DNA from: Streptomyces kronopolitis
GTDB lineage: Bacteria > Actinomycetota > Actinomycetes > Streptomycetales > Streptomycetaceae
Reading direction: 5' to 3'
DNA: 64,000 nt
Assembly: GCF_014646275.1 (NCBI RefSeq)
Contig: NZ_BMND01000026.1
Coordinates: 42,695-106,694, forward strand
A program made the translations under genes and the position numbers. Numbering within the stretch: the first letter of the stretch is position 1; every line of letters starts with the position of its first letter. Shown piece by piece: positions 1 to 7,881 of the stretch. The notes beneath the pieces were generated by a model. The model did no database searches, was not told the DNA's origin, and saw only the letters and a program-made list of their open reading frames with translations.

Positions 1-1
1 G

Positions 2-562
2 GGCCACGCCGTGCTGTGCGCCGCACCACACGTCGGCGACCAGCCCTTCGCCGTCCTCCTCGGCGACGACCTGATCGACCCCCGCGACCCGCTCCTGGCG
101 CGCATGGTCGAGATACAGGAGCAGTACGGCGGCTCGGTCATCGCCCTCATGGAGGTCGACCCGGCCCAGATCCACCTCTACGGCTGCGCGGCCGCCACCC
201 CCACCGGCGACGACGACGTGGTCGGCGTCTCCGACCTGGTCGAGAAGCCCGACCCGGCCGAGGCCCCCAGCAACCTCGCCATCATCGGCCGCTACGTCCT
301 CGACCCGGCCGTCTTCGAGGTGCTGCGCAAGACCGCCCCCGGCCGCGGCGGCGAGATCCAGCTCACCGACGCCCTCCAGGCGCTGGCCGCCGACCCCGCC
401 CTCGGCGGCCCCGTGCACGGCGTGGTCTTCAAGGGCCGCCGCTATGACACCGGCGACCGCGGCGACTATCTGCGTGCCATTGTCCGACTCGCATGCGAAC
501 GTGAGGACCTCGGCCCGGACTTCCGGTCCTGGCTTCGCAGTTACGTGACCGAGGAGATGTAA
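2..562 (+). CDS. galU: UTP-glucose-1-phosphate uridylyltransferase, C-terminal part (truncated by window edge)
   Basis: This is the C-terminal part of a GalU-type nucleotidyltransferase, which makes UDP-glucose from UTP and glucose-1-phosphate in the cytoplasm. The reading frame is open from base 2 and begins with GHAVLCA, the usual GalU stretch, so the GTG at 11 is internal and the gene starts upstream of the window. Visible landmarks are LLGDDL (the metal-binding aspartates), LVEKP (the sugar-phosphate region) and GEIQLTDAL, followed by KGRRYDTGDRGDYL near the end, all in the expected order. The stop is 4 bases before the next gene, so it is probably co-transcribed with the moeA-like gene. 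In other actinobacteria galU sits in the same place beside glp/moeA and glpR/sepX, which supports the assignment. Confidence 0.93.
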   Translation, partial: GHAVLCAAPHVGDQPFAVLLGDDLIDPRDPLLARMVEIQEQYGGSVIALMEVDPAQIHLYGCAAATPTGDDDVVGVSDLVEKPDPAEAPSNLAIIGRYVLDPAVFEVLRKTAPGRGGEIQLTDALQALAADPALGGPVHGVVFKGRRYDTGDRGDYLRAIVRLACEREDLGPDFRSWLRSYVTEEM

Positions 563-566
563 GACG

Positions 567-1907
567 TTGAACGGCACCACCGGCCAGACCCGCCACCAGG
601 ACCGCGTCTGGTCGGTGGCCGAGCATCTCGACGACGTCCTGTCGAAGATCGCCCCCCTCGACCCGATCGAGCTGCAACTCCTCGACGCCCAGGGCTGCGT
701 CCTGGTCGAGGACATCACGGTCCCGGTCGCCCTGCCGCCGTTCGACAACAGCTCCATGGACGGCTATGCCGTCCGCGCCGCCGACACCGCCGCCGCCGAC
801 CGTGACGCCCCGGTCTCCCTCACCGTCATCGGGGACATCGCCGCCGGCCACGGCGAGCTGCCGGCCGTCGGCCCCGGCCAGGCCGCCCGCATCATGACCG
901 GCGCCCCGGTGCCGCCCGGCGCCGATGCCGTCGTCCCCGTCGAGTGGACCGACGGCGGAGCGGGCGAGGGCCCGGCCGCCGCGATGCGCGCCCACAGCGC
1001 CGCCCCCGAGGACGCCGGCGGCGAGGTCCGCGTCCACCGCCCGGCCGCGGCCGGCGCCCACATCCGCACCCGCGGCAGCGATGTCACCGAAGGCGAGCAG
1101 GCCCTGCGGGCGGGCACGGTCCTCGGCCCCTCCCAGATCGGCCTGCTCGCCGCCATCGGCCGCGGCACGGTCCGGGTGCGGCCCCGCCCCCGCGTCGTGG
1201 TGCTGTCCACCGGCAGCGAACTCGTCCAGCCCGGCGAGGCGTTGGGCCCCGGCGAGATCCACGACTCCAACAGCTTCCAGCTGACCGCCGCCGCCCGCGC
1301 CGCCGGAGCCCTCGCCTACCGCGTCGGCGCCGTCGCCGACGACGCCGACACCCTCCGCTCCACCCTCGAGGACCAGCTCATCCGGGCCGACCTCCTCGTC
1401 ACCAGCGGCGGCGTCAGCGTCGGCGCCTACGACGTGGTCAAGGAGACCCTGACCGCGCTGTCCGCCACGGAGGACGACGGCTCACCGCTCGCCGGGGGGA
1501 CGGTCGAGTTCCGCACCCTCGCCATGCAGCCCGGCAAGCCCCAGGGCTTCGGCCTCATCGGCCCCGACCGCATCCCGCTCCTGGCCCTGCCCGGCAACCC
1601 CGTCAGCTCCTACGTCTCCTTCGAGCTGTTCGTCCGCCCCGCGCTGCGCGTCCTGATGGGACTGCCCGACGTCCACCGCCCCACCCTCCGCGCCCGGATC
1701 ACCGACGGCATCGCCTCCTCGCCCCAGGGCCGCCGCCAGTTCCTGCGCGGCCTGCACGACGCCGACGCCGGCACGGTCGCCCCCGTCGGCGGCGCCGGCT
1801 CGCACCTCATCAAGGCCATGGCTCATGCCAACGCCCTGATCGTCGTCCCCGAGGAGACCACCGAGGTCCCCGCGGACAGCGAGGTGGACGTCGTCCTGCT
1901 CGGCTGA
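567..1907 (+). CDS. moeA: MoeA/gephyrin-like molybdopterin molybdenumtransferase (possible Glp)
   Basis: This 446-residue protein has the MoeA domain layout. An N-terminal part carries NSSMDGYAVR (about residue 63), a MoCF-binding domain carries TSGGVSVGAYD (about 275), and a C-terminal domain follows LPGNPVSSY (about 340). MoeA inserts molybdate into adenylylated molybdopterin. The start is a TTG 4 bases after galU; no better in-frame start is visible before the conserved VWSVAEHLDDVL. In corynebacteria the galU-linked MoeA paralogue, Glp, binds FtsZ and the membrane protein GlpR (SepX in Streptomyces), and a sepX gene lies 1.8 kb downstream here. A cell-division role is therefore as likely as cofactor synthesis, although the intact motifs allow enzymatic activity. 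Confidence 0.9.
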   Translation: MNGTTGQTRHQDRVWSVAEHLDDVLSKIAPLDPIELQLLDAQGCVLVEDITVPVALPPFDNSSMDGYAVRAADTAAADRDAPVSLTVIGDIAAGHGELPAVGPGQAARIMTGAPVPPGADAVVPVEWTDGGAGEGPAAAMRAHSAAPEDAGGEVRVHRPAAAGAHIRTRGSDVTEGEQALRAGTVLGPSQIGLLAAIGRGTVRVRPRPRVVVLSTGSELVQPGEALGPGEIHDSNSFQLTAAARAAGALAYRVGAVADDADTLRSTLEDQLIRADLLVTSGGVSVGAYDVVKETLTALSATEDDGSPLAGGTVEFRTLAMQPGKPQGFGLIGPDRIPLLALPGNPVSSYVSFELFVRPALRVLMGLPDVHRPTLRARITDGIASSPQGRRQFLRGLHDADAGTVAPVGGAGSHLIKAMAHANALIVVPEETTEVPADSEVDVVLLG

Positions 1908-1966
1908 CCCGCCGCCGCCGGAGGTACGGTGTCGTCCCACAGGCGGCAGTTTTGACCGGGAGAACG

Positions 1967-2449
1967 ATGAGCAGCGGCCAGCACCACCTCACCCATCTCG
2001 ACGCGGCGGGCGCGGCGCGGATGGTGGACGTCTCCGCCAAGGACGTCACCGCCCGCACCGCCAGCGCCCGTGGCCGGGTCCTGGTATCGCCGCAGGTCAT
2101 CGAGTTGCTGCGGGGCGAGGGCATGCCCAAGGGCGACGCCCTGGCCACCGCCCGGATCGCCGGCATCATGGGCGCCAAGCGCACCCCCGACCTGATCCCG
2201 CTCTGCCACCCGCTGGCCGTCTCCGGCGTCACGGTCGACCTTTCCGTCACCGACGACGCCGTCGAGATCACCGCCACGGTCAAGACCACCGACCGCACCG
2301 GCGTCGAGATGGAGGCGCTGACCGCGGTCTCCGTCGCCGCCCTCACCGTCGTCGACATGGTCAAGGCCGTCGACAAGGCCGCCGTCATCTCCGACGTCCG
2401 CGTCGAGGAGAAGACCGGCGGCAAGTCCGGCGACTGGAGCCGGTCATGA
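1967..2449 (+). CDS. moaC: Cyclic pyranopterin monophosphate synthase MoaC
   Basis: This 160-residue MoaC protein converts the MoaA product to cyclic pyranopterin monophosphate, the first stage of molybdopterin synthesis. MVDVSAKDVTARTA near the N terminus, LIPLCHPL around residue 76 (a substrate-contacting His) and GVEMEALTAVSVA around residue 112 are the family signatures, with KAVDKAA further on. The ATG at 1967 was chosen because it precedes the conserved N terminus and follows a purine-rich GGGAGAACG. The ATGA overlap at 2446-2449 couples it to the next gene. The open frame extends far upstream, but that part is antisense or shadow composition over moeA. Confidence 0.95.
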   Translation: MSSGQHHLTHLDAAGAARMVDVSAKDVTARTASARGRVLVSPQVIELLRGEGMPKGDALATARIAGIMGAKRTPDLIPLCHPLAVSGVTVDLSVTDDAVEITATVKTTDRTGVEMEALTAVSVAALTVVDMVKAVDKAAVISDVRVEEKTGGKSGDWSRS

Positions 2450-2949
2450 CACCCGCCCGCGCCCTGGTCGTCACCGCCTCCAACCGGGCCGCGGCCGGCG
2501 TCTACGCCGACCGCGGCGGCCCGCTGCTCGCCGAGGGCCTGACCGCCATGGGCTTCGAGGCCGACGGCCCCCAGGTGGTGCCCGACGGCGACCCGGTGGA
2601 GGCCGCCCTGCGCGACGCCGTCGCCTCCGGCCGCTACGCCGTCGTCCTGACCACCGGCGGCACGGGCCTGTCGCCCACCGACCGCACCCCCGAGGCCACC
2701 CGCCGGGTCCTGGACTACGAGATCCCCGGCATCCCCGAGGCGATCCGCGCCGCCGGCCGGACGAAGGTCCCCACCGCCGCCCTCTCCCGCGGCCTCGCGG
2801 GCGTCGCCGGCACGACCCTGATCGTCAACCTCCCCGGCTCCACCGGCGGGGTCCGCGACGGCCTCGCCGTCCTCGCCGACCTGCTGCCGCACGCCGTCGA
2901 CCAGATCCACGGCGGCGACCACCCCGCAGCGCCCGGGAGCCCGAGCTGA
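2446..2949 (+). CDS. mog: MogA/MoaB-family molybdopterin adenylyltransferase
   Basis: This 167-residue single-domain MoaB/Mog protein adenylylates molybdopterin before metal insertion. The signature TTGGTGLSPTDRTPEAT lies around residues 68-84, and the VNLPGS motif follows near the C terminus (about residue 127). The length fits the family. Its ATG overlaps the moaC stop (ATGA), so the two are translationally coupled. Together with moeA and moaC it gives three consecutive cofactor steps. MoaB and MogA cannot be separated by eye. Confidence 0.92.
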   Translation: MTPARALVVTASNRAAAGVYADRGGPLLAEGLTAMGFEADGPQVVPDGDPVEAALRDAVASGRYAVVLTTGGTGLSPTDRTPEATRRVLDYEIPGIPEAIRAAGRTKVPTAALSRGLAGVAGTTLIVNLPGSTGGVRDGLAVLADLLPHAVDQIHGGDHPAAPGSPS

Positions 2950-2963
2950 ACGCGTCCTGGCCC

Positions 2964-3575
2964 GTGGTCCTCACGGACGGGGAGGTCATCCTCCGCCCGA
3001 TAAAGATGCGCGACCAGCGGGCCTGGCGCGAGGTCAACCGCCGCAACCGCGACTGGCTGCGCCCCTGGGAGGCGACCGTCCCGCCGCCCCCGCCCGGCCT
3101 CGTCCCGCCGCACCGCCCCACCTACCGCCAGATGGTCCGCCATCTGCGCGCCGAGGCGCACGCCGGCCGGATGCTGCCGTTCGTGATCGAATACCGCGGC
3201 CGGCTCGCCGGACAGCTCACGGTCGCCGGGATCACCTGGGGCTCCATGTGCGCCGGCCACATCGGCTACTGGGTCGACCAGGGAGTCGCCGGCCGCGGCG
3301 TCATGCCGACCGCCGTGGCGCTCGCCGTCGACCACTGCTTCCGCGCCGTGGGACTGCACCGCATCGAGGTCTGTATTCGGCCGGAGAACACCCCCAGCCG
3401 CCGGGTGGTGGAGAAACTCGGATTCCGCGAAGAGGGCATCCGCCCCCGCTATCTGCACATCGACGGCGCCTGGCGCGACCACGCGGTATACGCCCTCACC
3501 ACGGAAGAGGTGCCCGAGGGCCTGCTCAACCGCTGGCGGCGGGAGAGACCCGGGTACTCCCGGCCCTCCTCGTAA
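2964..3575 (+). CDS. GNAT N-acetyltransferase, RimJ/RimL type
   Basis: This 203-residue GNAT-fold acetyltransferase resembles the RimJ/RimL group that acetylates protein N termini. The GVAGRGVMPTAVALAVDHCF stretch is the acetyl-CoA pyrophosphate-binding motif, and NTPSRRVVEKLGFREEG is the typical C-terminal signature. The N terminus reads LTDGEVILRPIKMRD, as in Streptomyces relatives. The GTG at 2964 is the first standard start, but relatives often begin a few residues earlier, and an in-frame CTG at 2946 could be used. It sits between mog and sepX in a gene order conserved across actinobacteria. Its substrate is unknown. Confidence 0.85.
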   Translation: MVLTDGEVILRPIKMRDQRAWREVNRRNRDWLRPWEATVPPPPPGLVPPHRPTYRQMVRHLRAEAHAGRMLPFVIEYRGRLAGQLTVAGITWGSMCAGHIGYWVDQGVAGRGVMPTAVALAVDHCFRAVGLHRIEVCIRPENTPSRRVVEKLGFREEGIRPRYLHIDGAWRDHAVYALTTEEVPEGLLNRWRRERPGYSRPSS

Positions 3576-3730
3576 ATAAAATAAATGTTCGAATAATGTC
3601 GCCGATCGACCCGATAGGCGACCACGCCGATCTCTACCATCACAAAAAAGTTCGAGATATCAGCCAGATCGTGCGACACACCGGCTCAATTGGCGGATGG
3701 CCCCCTGCAAACCCCTCTACCGTGTGAGGC
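3576..3730 (+). promoter_or_regulatory. AT-rich upstream region of sepX
   Basis: This 155-base gap is markedly AT-rich for this genome (a TAAATAAAATAAATG run at 3574-3588 and a CAAAAAAG run around 3643). It separates the acetyltransferase from sepX, so it probably carries an independent sepX promoter. No confident -35/-10 pair can be assigned by eye. Confidence 0.4.
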
Positions 3731-4774
3731 GTGAGAAGCAGCGGCCTCATCTACGCAGTCATCGTCGGGGCCTGGGCTGCCTACTTGGTGCCGATGTGGC
3801 TCCGTAGGCAGGACGAGCTGAACGAGGCCCGTCCGACCGAGCGCTTCAGCACCGCCATCCGGCTGCTGTCCGGACGCGCGGCGATGCAGCGCCGCTACGA
3901 CAAAGAGCGTGGTGGGTACCCGTCCGACGATGCGGGCGACGAAGTGGACCCGGACGCTCCGGCCGACGAGGCCGCCGCCCGGCCCTTCGGCGACCCCGCT
4001 CCGGCGGACGCCCCCGAGGCCCCGCGCACCCGGGTGCAGGCCGCCGCACCGCGCCCCTCCGCCGCCGAGCGGACCAAGCGCGCCAAGGTCCTCGCCCGCC
4101 GCCGGCGCACCACCACCCTCCTCTTCCTCGCCTTCACCGTCGGCGCCGTCGTCGCCGCGGTCGGCGGCATGCCCTTCCTCTGGGCCCCCGCCCTGCCCGC
4201 CCTGCTCCTGACCGCCTACATCGTCTATCTGCGCACCCAGGAGCGCCGCCGCTTCACCTTCACCATGGACCAGCGCAAGGCGGAGGCGGCAGCACAACGA
4301 CTGCGGGAGGGCCGCCGACGCCCTCACCAGGCGGCCGACCAGCCGCCCACCGACGACCACCCGGCCGACGCCCGCGCTGACACCCCGGACGCCGCCCCGG
4401 AACCGCCCCGGCCCGCCACCCCTGTCCACACCGCCGGCCGCCGCGCCCTGGTGGAGGAGACCGACCACGCCGAGTGGGTCGACCAGCAGCGCGAACGCGA
4501 GCGCCCGCGCCCCGCCGCCGGCAGCTGGGAGCCCGTCCCGGTCCCCCTCCCCACCTACGTCACCGCCCCCGTCGCCCCGCGCGCCACCAGCCACGTCGAC
4601 CTGGACGCCGAGGACGCCTGGAGCTCCGCCCGCTCCAGCGCCGCCCCCGACCACCCCCAGCCCGACACCCCCCACCAGGACCGCCCCACCCACCCCGGCC
4701 GCCGCACCCGCGGCCGCACCCCGCTCTTCGACCAGTACGAGGACGAGGACCGCCCGCGCGCGGCGAACGAGTGA
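3731..4774 (+). CDS. sepX: SepX/GlpR divisome membrane protein
   Basis: This 347-residue membrane protein has one N-terminal transmembrane segment (residues about 5-20, LIYAVIVGAWAAYLVP) followed by the conserved PMWLRRQDELNE. Two adjacent hydrophobic segments lie around residues 129-170. The long C-terminal cytoplasmic tail is Pro/Ala/Arg-rich and probably disordered. This matches SepX, a Streptomyces cell-division protein required for normal septation, and GlpR, the corynebacterial membrane receptor of the MoeA-like Glp. The GTG at 3731 puts the hydrophobic segment directly at the N terminus. The location next to galU, moeA and rimJ supports the call. Confidence 0.85.
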   Translation: MRSSGLIYAVIVGAWAAYLVPMWLRRQDELNEARPTERFSTAIRLLSGRAAMQRRYDKERGGYPSDDAGDEVDPDAPADEAAARPFGDPAPADAPEAPRTRVQAAAPRPSAAERTKRAKVLARRRRTTTLLFLAFTVGAVVAAVGGMPFLWAPALPALLLTAYIVYLRTQERRRFTFTMDQRKAEAAAQRLREGRRRPHQAADQPPTDDHPADARADTPDAAPEPPRPATPVHTAGRRALVEETDHAEWVDQQRERERPRPAAGSWEPVPVPLPTYVTAPVAPRATSHVDLDAEDAWSSARSSAAPDHPQPDTPHQDRPTHPGRRTRGRTPLFDQYEDEDRPRAANE

Positions 4775-4849
4775 CGCCCCTCCGCTGACCAGCACCGGAA
4801 GCGATTTCCGAGCACCGCGACCGAGATGCTAGAGTTTCACTCGTCGCAA

Positions 4850-4922
4850 GGGCCTGTGGCGCAGCTGGTAGCGCACCTCGTTCGCAACGAGGGGGTCAGG
4901 GGTTCGAATCCCCTCAGGTCCA
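4850..4922 (+). tRNA. tRNA-Ala (anticodon CGC)
   Basis: The sequence folds as a cloverleaf. The acceptor stem GGGCCTG pairs with CAGGTCC (one G-T pair). The anticodon stem CCTCG/CGAGG carries the loop TTCGCAA, giving anticodon CGC for GCG alanine codons. A standard T-arm GGGGTTCGAATCCCC is present. CCA is not clearly encoded. It marks the left edge of the accessory region and may have served as its integration site, although I found no second copy of its 3' end. Confidence 0.95.
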
Positions 4923-4961
4923 CAGCGGGGCCGTTCGCGGGTTAGCCCCCGAACTGTTCAC

Positions 4962-5000
4962 GAGATCCCGGTCAGACGGTCACCGTCTGACCGGGATCTC
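4962..5000. terminator. Perfect 19-bp inverted repeat after the tRNA
   Basis: Bases 4962-4980 and 4982-5000 are exact reverse complements separated by one base, starting GAGATCCCGGTC. A stable hairpin 40 bases after a tRNA gene most likely terminates its transcription. No T-run follows, as is common in Streptomyces. Confidence 0.75.
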
Positions 5001-5178
5001 GGCGTTTGAGCTCCTGATTGTGTGAAAGTCAGCCTGCCGGGCCGCCGGGAAGCGCGGCGGTCCGCGTCGGAACGGACCGGGGGTCGGGATGCGGACATGC
5101 CGCGGGGACCGCAGGCGTGGAGGCAGGCTCCCGCGGTCTCGCGACGTGTCGATCTTCAATTGCCCGGAACGTGCCCGC

Positions 5179-6942
5179 TCAGGGGCTACGGCTCAGCGCT
5201 TGGGAGCGGTGAGGGACCGTCAAGCTGATCGTGGGGTAGGGCAGAAGGGCATCGTTCGGCTCGAGGTCGAGGCCGGTGATCGCGCTCTGCTTGCTCGCGG
5301 CCAGGTACTGCTCGAGTTCCATGATGTTGTGGACCATGACGGTGATGGCGGACAGGAGGGCTTGGGCGACACGGCCACGGGGCTGACGTCTCTCGCGGGC
5401 GTGCAGGGCGGAGTCGATGGACTTCAGCCGCCCGTTGCCACCTTCGATGTGAGCACGCAACGTCTGGTAGGCCAGGGCCCAGGAGGGCGTCTGCCAAGGC
5501 AGCTCCTGACGCGTGCGGGGCATGACGTGCGCTTGCACGGTGACGGAGGACTGGCGGCAACATTTGGGGCGCTCGCCGAGCGGAATGGTCGGCGGCTCCA
5601 CGGTGGGCCGACTGGCGGGGTGCGCGGTGCGCTCCCTACGGGCATCGAGGTTGATGACGACCGGTACGGGCCCCGTCTTCGGCGGTGTGCCGCGACCCTC
5701 ACGCTCCTGCGCCCAAGGGCAGTTGAGCTTGGTGCTGGGGCAGGCGAACCGCTCGGTGCCGCGATCGTTGAGTGTGTCCTTGCGGGTGAGCGCGTACGCC
5801 TCGATCTCCTGCAGCCGCTCTCGAAGCGGGATGCGTTCACGCTCGTTCTTTGCGCTGCGGATCTGCGAGTACAAGTCGAGCAAGCGGCGTGGCGTGAGGG
5901 GGCAGAAAAGTCGGCCGACTTTCGTGATTGCGCCCTGGTGATGGCCTTCCGCCTTGGCGGAGGTGACTTGGGGCTCAGTGAAGTCGAGCACCGGCATGTA
6001 GCCGAGGGCGCGCATCGGTCGGTGGAAGTTCTCGGGGAGGAGCTTGGTGTAAGCGCGGTCGGCCGCCGTGAAGCCACGGAGCTCGGTGAGCTGCGCCAGC
6101 ACAGCGCTGACGTAGTGGGCGTGGCGGCCCATGTCCTTCTCGGGCGTGTGCAGCACCATGCCGAGGATCAGCTGGGGGTAGCGGCCGGCTCGGTCCGGGT
6201 CGGCGTGGGCCGCGATGGCGAGCGTGGCGCTGTAGCCGAACTCCCGGTCGCCGCCCCCCTTGTAATGCCAGTTGGCGCTCGCCTCCAGAGCCGAGCGCTT
6301 GCGTGTGTGGGGACGGGCCCAAGTTGGCGCGCAGGTGGTGTCGATCGCAGTGTCGCCGCGCCAGTGACGCATCAGACCTTTCGCGAAGGCGATGCGGGCC
6401 GGGGCGGTGACCAGCCGATTGGCGAGCTCTTCCAGACGGCGGAGCGCAGGCTGTCCGTGTTCACCGTTCCACTGAGAGGCCACTTTGCGACCTGCCGCCC
6501 TGGGCAGCCGACTGCGGCGCTGGTGCGGTGCAGCGTCCAGCAACCGGTTCATGCGGGTCCAGGCGCGGTGGAAGCGCTTGTAGAGCGCGTTGACCGCGTC
6601 CTGGTCCTCGATGTCGCAGGTCGGAATGGCGAGGTGGGCGCGCAGCCGCTCGCTGGTGCCGAACGTCATGATCTCGAAGGCGTCGTCGAGGTTGCTGCTG
6701 GTCCTTTCGTAGCTTGCGCAGACCAAACCGAGCAGCACCAGACGGACGGGGTAGCCGGGCGGGCCTGGCAGCCCGGCAAACTGTGCCTCGATCATTTCAA
6801 CGACGCCGCTCTGATGGAGCGTGCGCCGAAGCTTCATGACCTTGCTGTCGGCCATCTCGGACGGCTCGTGTGAGCGCGGGTACGGGCGGCGGGGGCGGCC
6901 GTTGCCAGGTTGATAGCGGGGGTCATCGGCGGGAGTTCTCAT
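5179..6942 (-). CDS. DDE-type transposase-like protein
   Basis: This 587-residue protein looks like a DDE transposase. Candidate catalytic acids are D201 (in AIDTTC), D295 (in TAADRAY) and E500 (in AHIEGGNGRLKS), in the order and spacing expected of IS1182/IS5-like transposases. Four cysteines (CPSTKLNC at 401-408 and CC at 461-462) could form a zinc site. The first 30 residues are basic and Pro-rich. Its ATG lies inside the end of the upstream recombinase-like gene (20-base overlap), so the two are translationally coupled. No terminal inverted repeats were identified around it, so an autonomous insertion sequence is not proven. The frame is intact. Confidence 0.7.
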   Translation of the reverse strand: MRTPADDPRYQPGNGRPRRPYPRSHEPSEMADSKVMKLRRTLHQSGVVEMIEAQFAGLPGPPGYPVRLVLLGLVCASYERTSSNLDDAFEIMTFGTSERLRAHLAIPTCDIEDQDAVNALYKRFHRAWTRMNRLLDAAPHQRRSRLPRAAGRKVASQWNGEHGQPALRRLEELANRLVTAPARIAFAKGLMRHWRGDTAIDTTCAPTWARPHTRKRSALEASANWHYKGGGDREFGYSATLAIAAHADPDRAGRYPQLILGMVLHTPEKDMGRHAHYVSAVLAQLTELRGFTAADRAYTKLLPENFHRPMRALGYMPVLDFTEPQVTSAKAEGHHQGAITKVGRLFCPLTPRRLLDLYSQIRSAKNERERIPLRERLQEIEAYALTRKDTLNDRGTERFACPSTKLNCPWAQEREGRGTPPKTGPVPVVINLDARRERTAHPASRPTVEPPTIPLGERPKCCRQSSVTVQAHVMPRTRQELPWQTPSWALAYQTLRAHIEGGNGRLKSIDSALHARERRQPRGRVAQALLSAITVMVHNIMELEQYLAASKQSAITGLDLEPNDALLPYPTISLTVPHRSQALSRSP

Positions 6943-7849
6943 GCCGAGCCGCGCAGCATGCGGGCGGTGGCCGCGGTGGTGAGCGGGGGACCGAGGCTCG
7001 GTAGGGGGCCAGGGCGGCGGTCGACTTCATCCCCGCCGCCCTGGCGATGACATCTTCTGGGACACGTTGACGCAGGAGCTCAACGATCCAAGTGCTGCGC
7101 AGCCGGGCCAGCTTCAGTTCGGGAAGCCCCGATGCACCCTTCAGCGTCCGCTTGGCCCAGTTGGACACACCGTTCTTCGGGTCGGCGACCTGTCGTTGGG
7201 GCAGGAACAGGTATCCGTCACCTGCGGCACACGCCCTTGCGGCGAGGGCCTCCTCCCACATCGCTCGGCAGACCACCAGCCGGTCGCTGCCTGGTACTGC
7301 GACGACCACCGCCTCCGACGGCAGCACGGTGATGTCGGTGCCGCGGGTGGCCAGTACCTCGCTACGTGCCAGTCCGCAGCCGGCGCCGAGGGCGAGCAGG
7401 GCCAGGGCGCTGCCGCCGAGTGTGGACGTAGGGGGCAGTGTGCGGGTCCACATCAGGTAGCGGGCGAGTTCAGGCGGGGTGTACGGGGCTGCGCGCTGGC
7501 GCTTGGCGCTCATTCGGGGTGTCGGCTGCTGGCCGTACTCCAACCACAGCAAAGCCTCGCGGATGCGCAGGAGGATGCTCCGGTACGTCTGGACGGAACT
7601 GCCTTCGAGTTTCGTCCGTGCGAGCAGGTAACGCGTCATCACCTCTGGCGCCAGCCAGGCCAGCGGGTCGCGGGCAATGCCGACGCGCTCGGCGTACACA
7701 GCCAGACCGGAGAGCGCCAGCATCACTTTCGGCACTGGATATGGGACGGAATCGCAGGTCGCGGCTGCCACCATGCGAACGCCATCGGCGACCAAGGGCC
7801 ACTCGGATGGCTTTTCCAACGGCTGGTAGCCGAGGATCGCGCCGCTCAT
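6923..7849 (-). CDS. Tyrosine recombinase/integrase-like protein
   Basis: This 308-residue protein has a tyrosine-recombinase layout. The N-terminal part resembles a core-binding domain. R162 in GLARSEVL, R251 in ARLRSTW and a terminal Y283 in ALAPY sit at the positions of the family's Arg-Arg-Tyr. The His normally found in the HxLR motif is absent (ARLR), so activity may be altered. The ATG at 7849 is preceded by TGGAG; an ATG 12 bases earlier (7861) is the alternative. It overlaps the DDE-like gene by 20 bases, suggesting a two-protein mobile module. Directly upstream, in the opposite direction, lies the eccC remnant that the module seems to have truncated. Confidence 0.65.
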   Translation of the reverse strand: MSGAILGYQPLEKPSEWPLVADGVRMVAAATCDSVPYPVPKVMLALSGLAVYAERVGIARDPLAWLAPEVMTRYLLARTKLEGSSVQTYRSILLRIREALLWLEYGQQPTPRMSAKRQRAAPYTPPELARYLMWTRTLPPTSTLGGSALALLALGAGCGLARSEVLATRGTDITVLPSEAVVVAVPGSDRLVVCRAMWEEALAARACAAGDGYLFLPQRQVADPKNGVSNWAKRTLKGASGLPELKLARLRSTWIVELLRQRVPEDVIARAAGMKSTAALAPYRASVPRSPPRPPPACCAARHENSRR

Positions 7850-7881
7850 AGCCGTCTCCAAAGGAACGCACCACGAAAAGT

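Noticed and set aside
429..2922. Long minus-strand open frames opposite galU, moeA, moaC and mog
   Set aside because: They are antisense shadows caused by high GC. Their translations are low-complexity Ala/Gly/Arg/Pro without domains, while the plus-strand genes are complete known families.
5089..6873. 594-residue plus-strand frame opposite the DDE-like gene
   Set aside because: The minus-strand product has catalytic motifs and coupling to its neighbour. The plus-strand frame has no recognisable domain.
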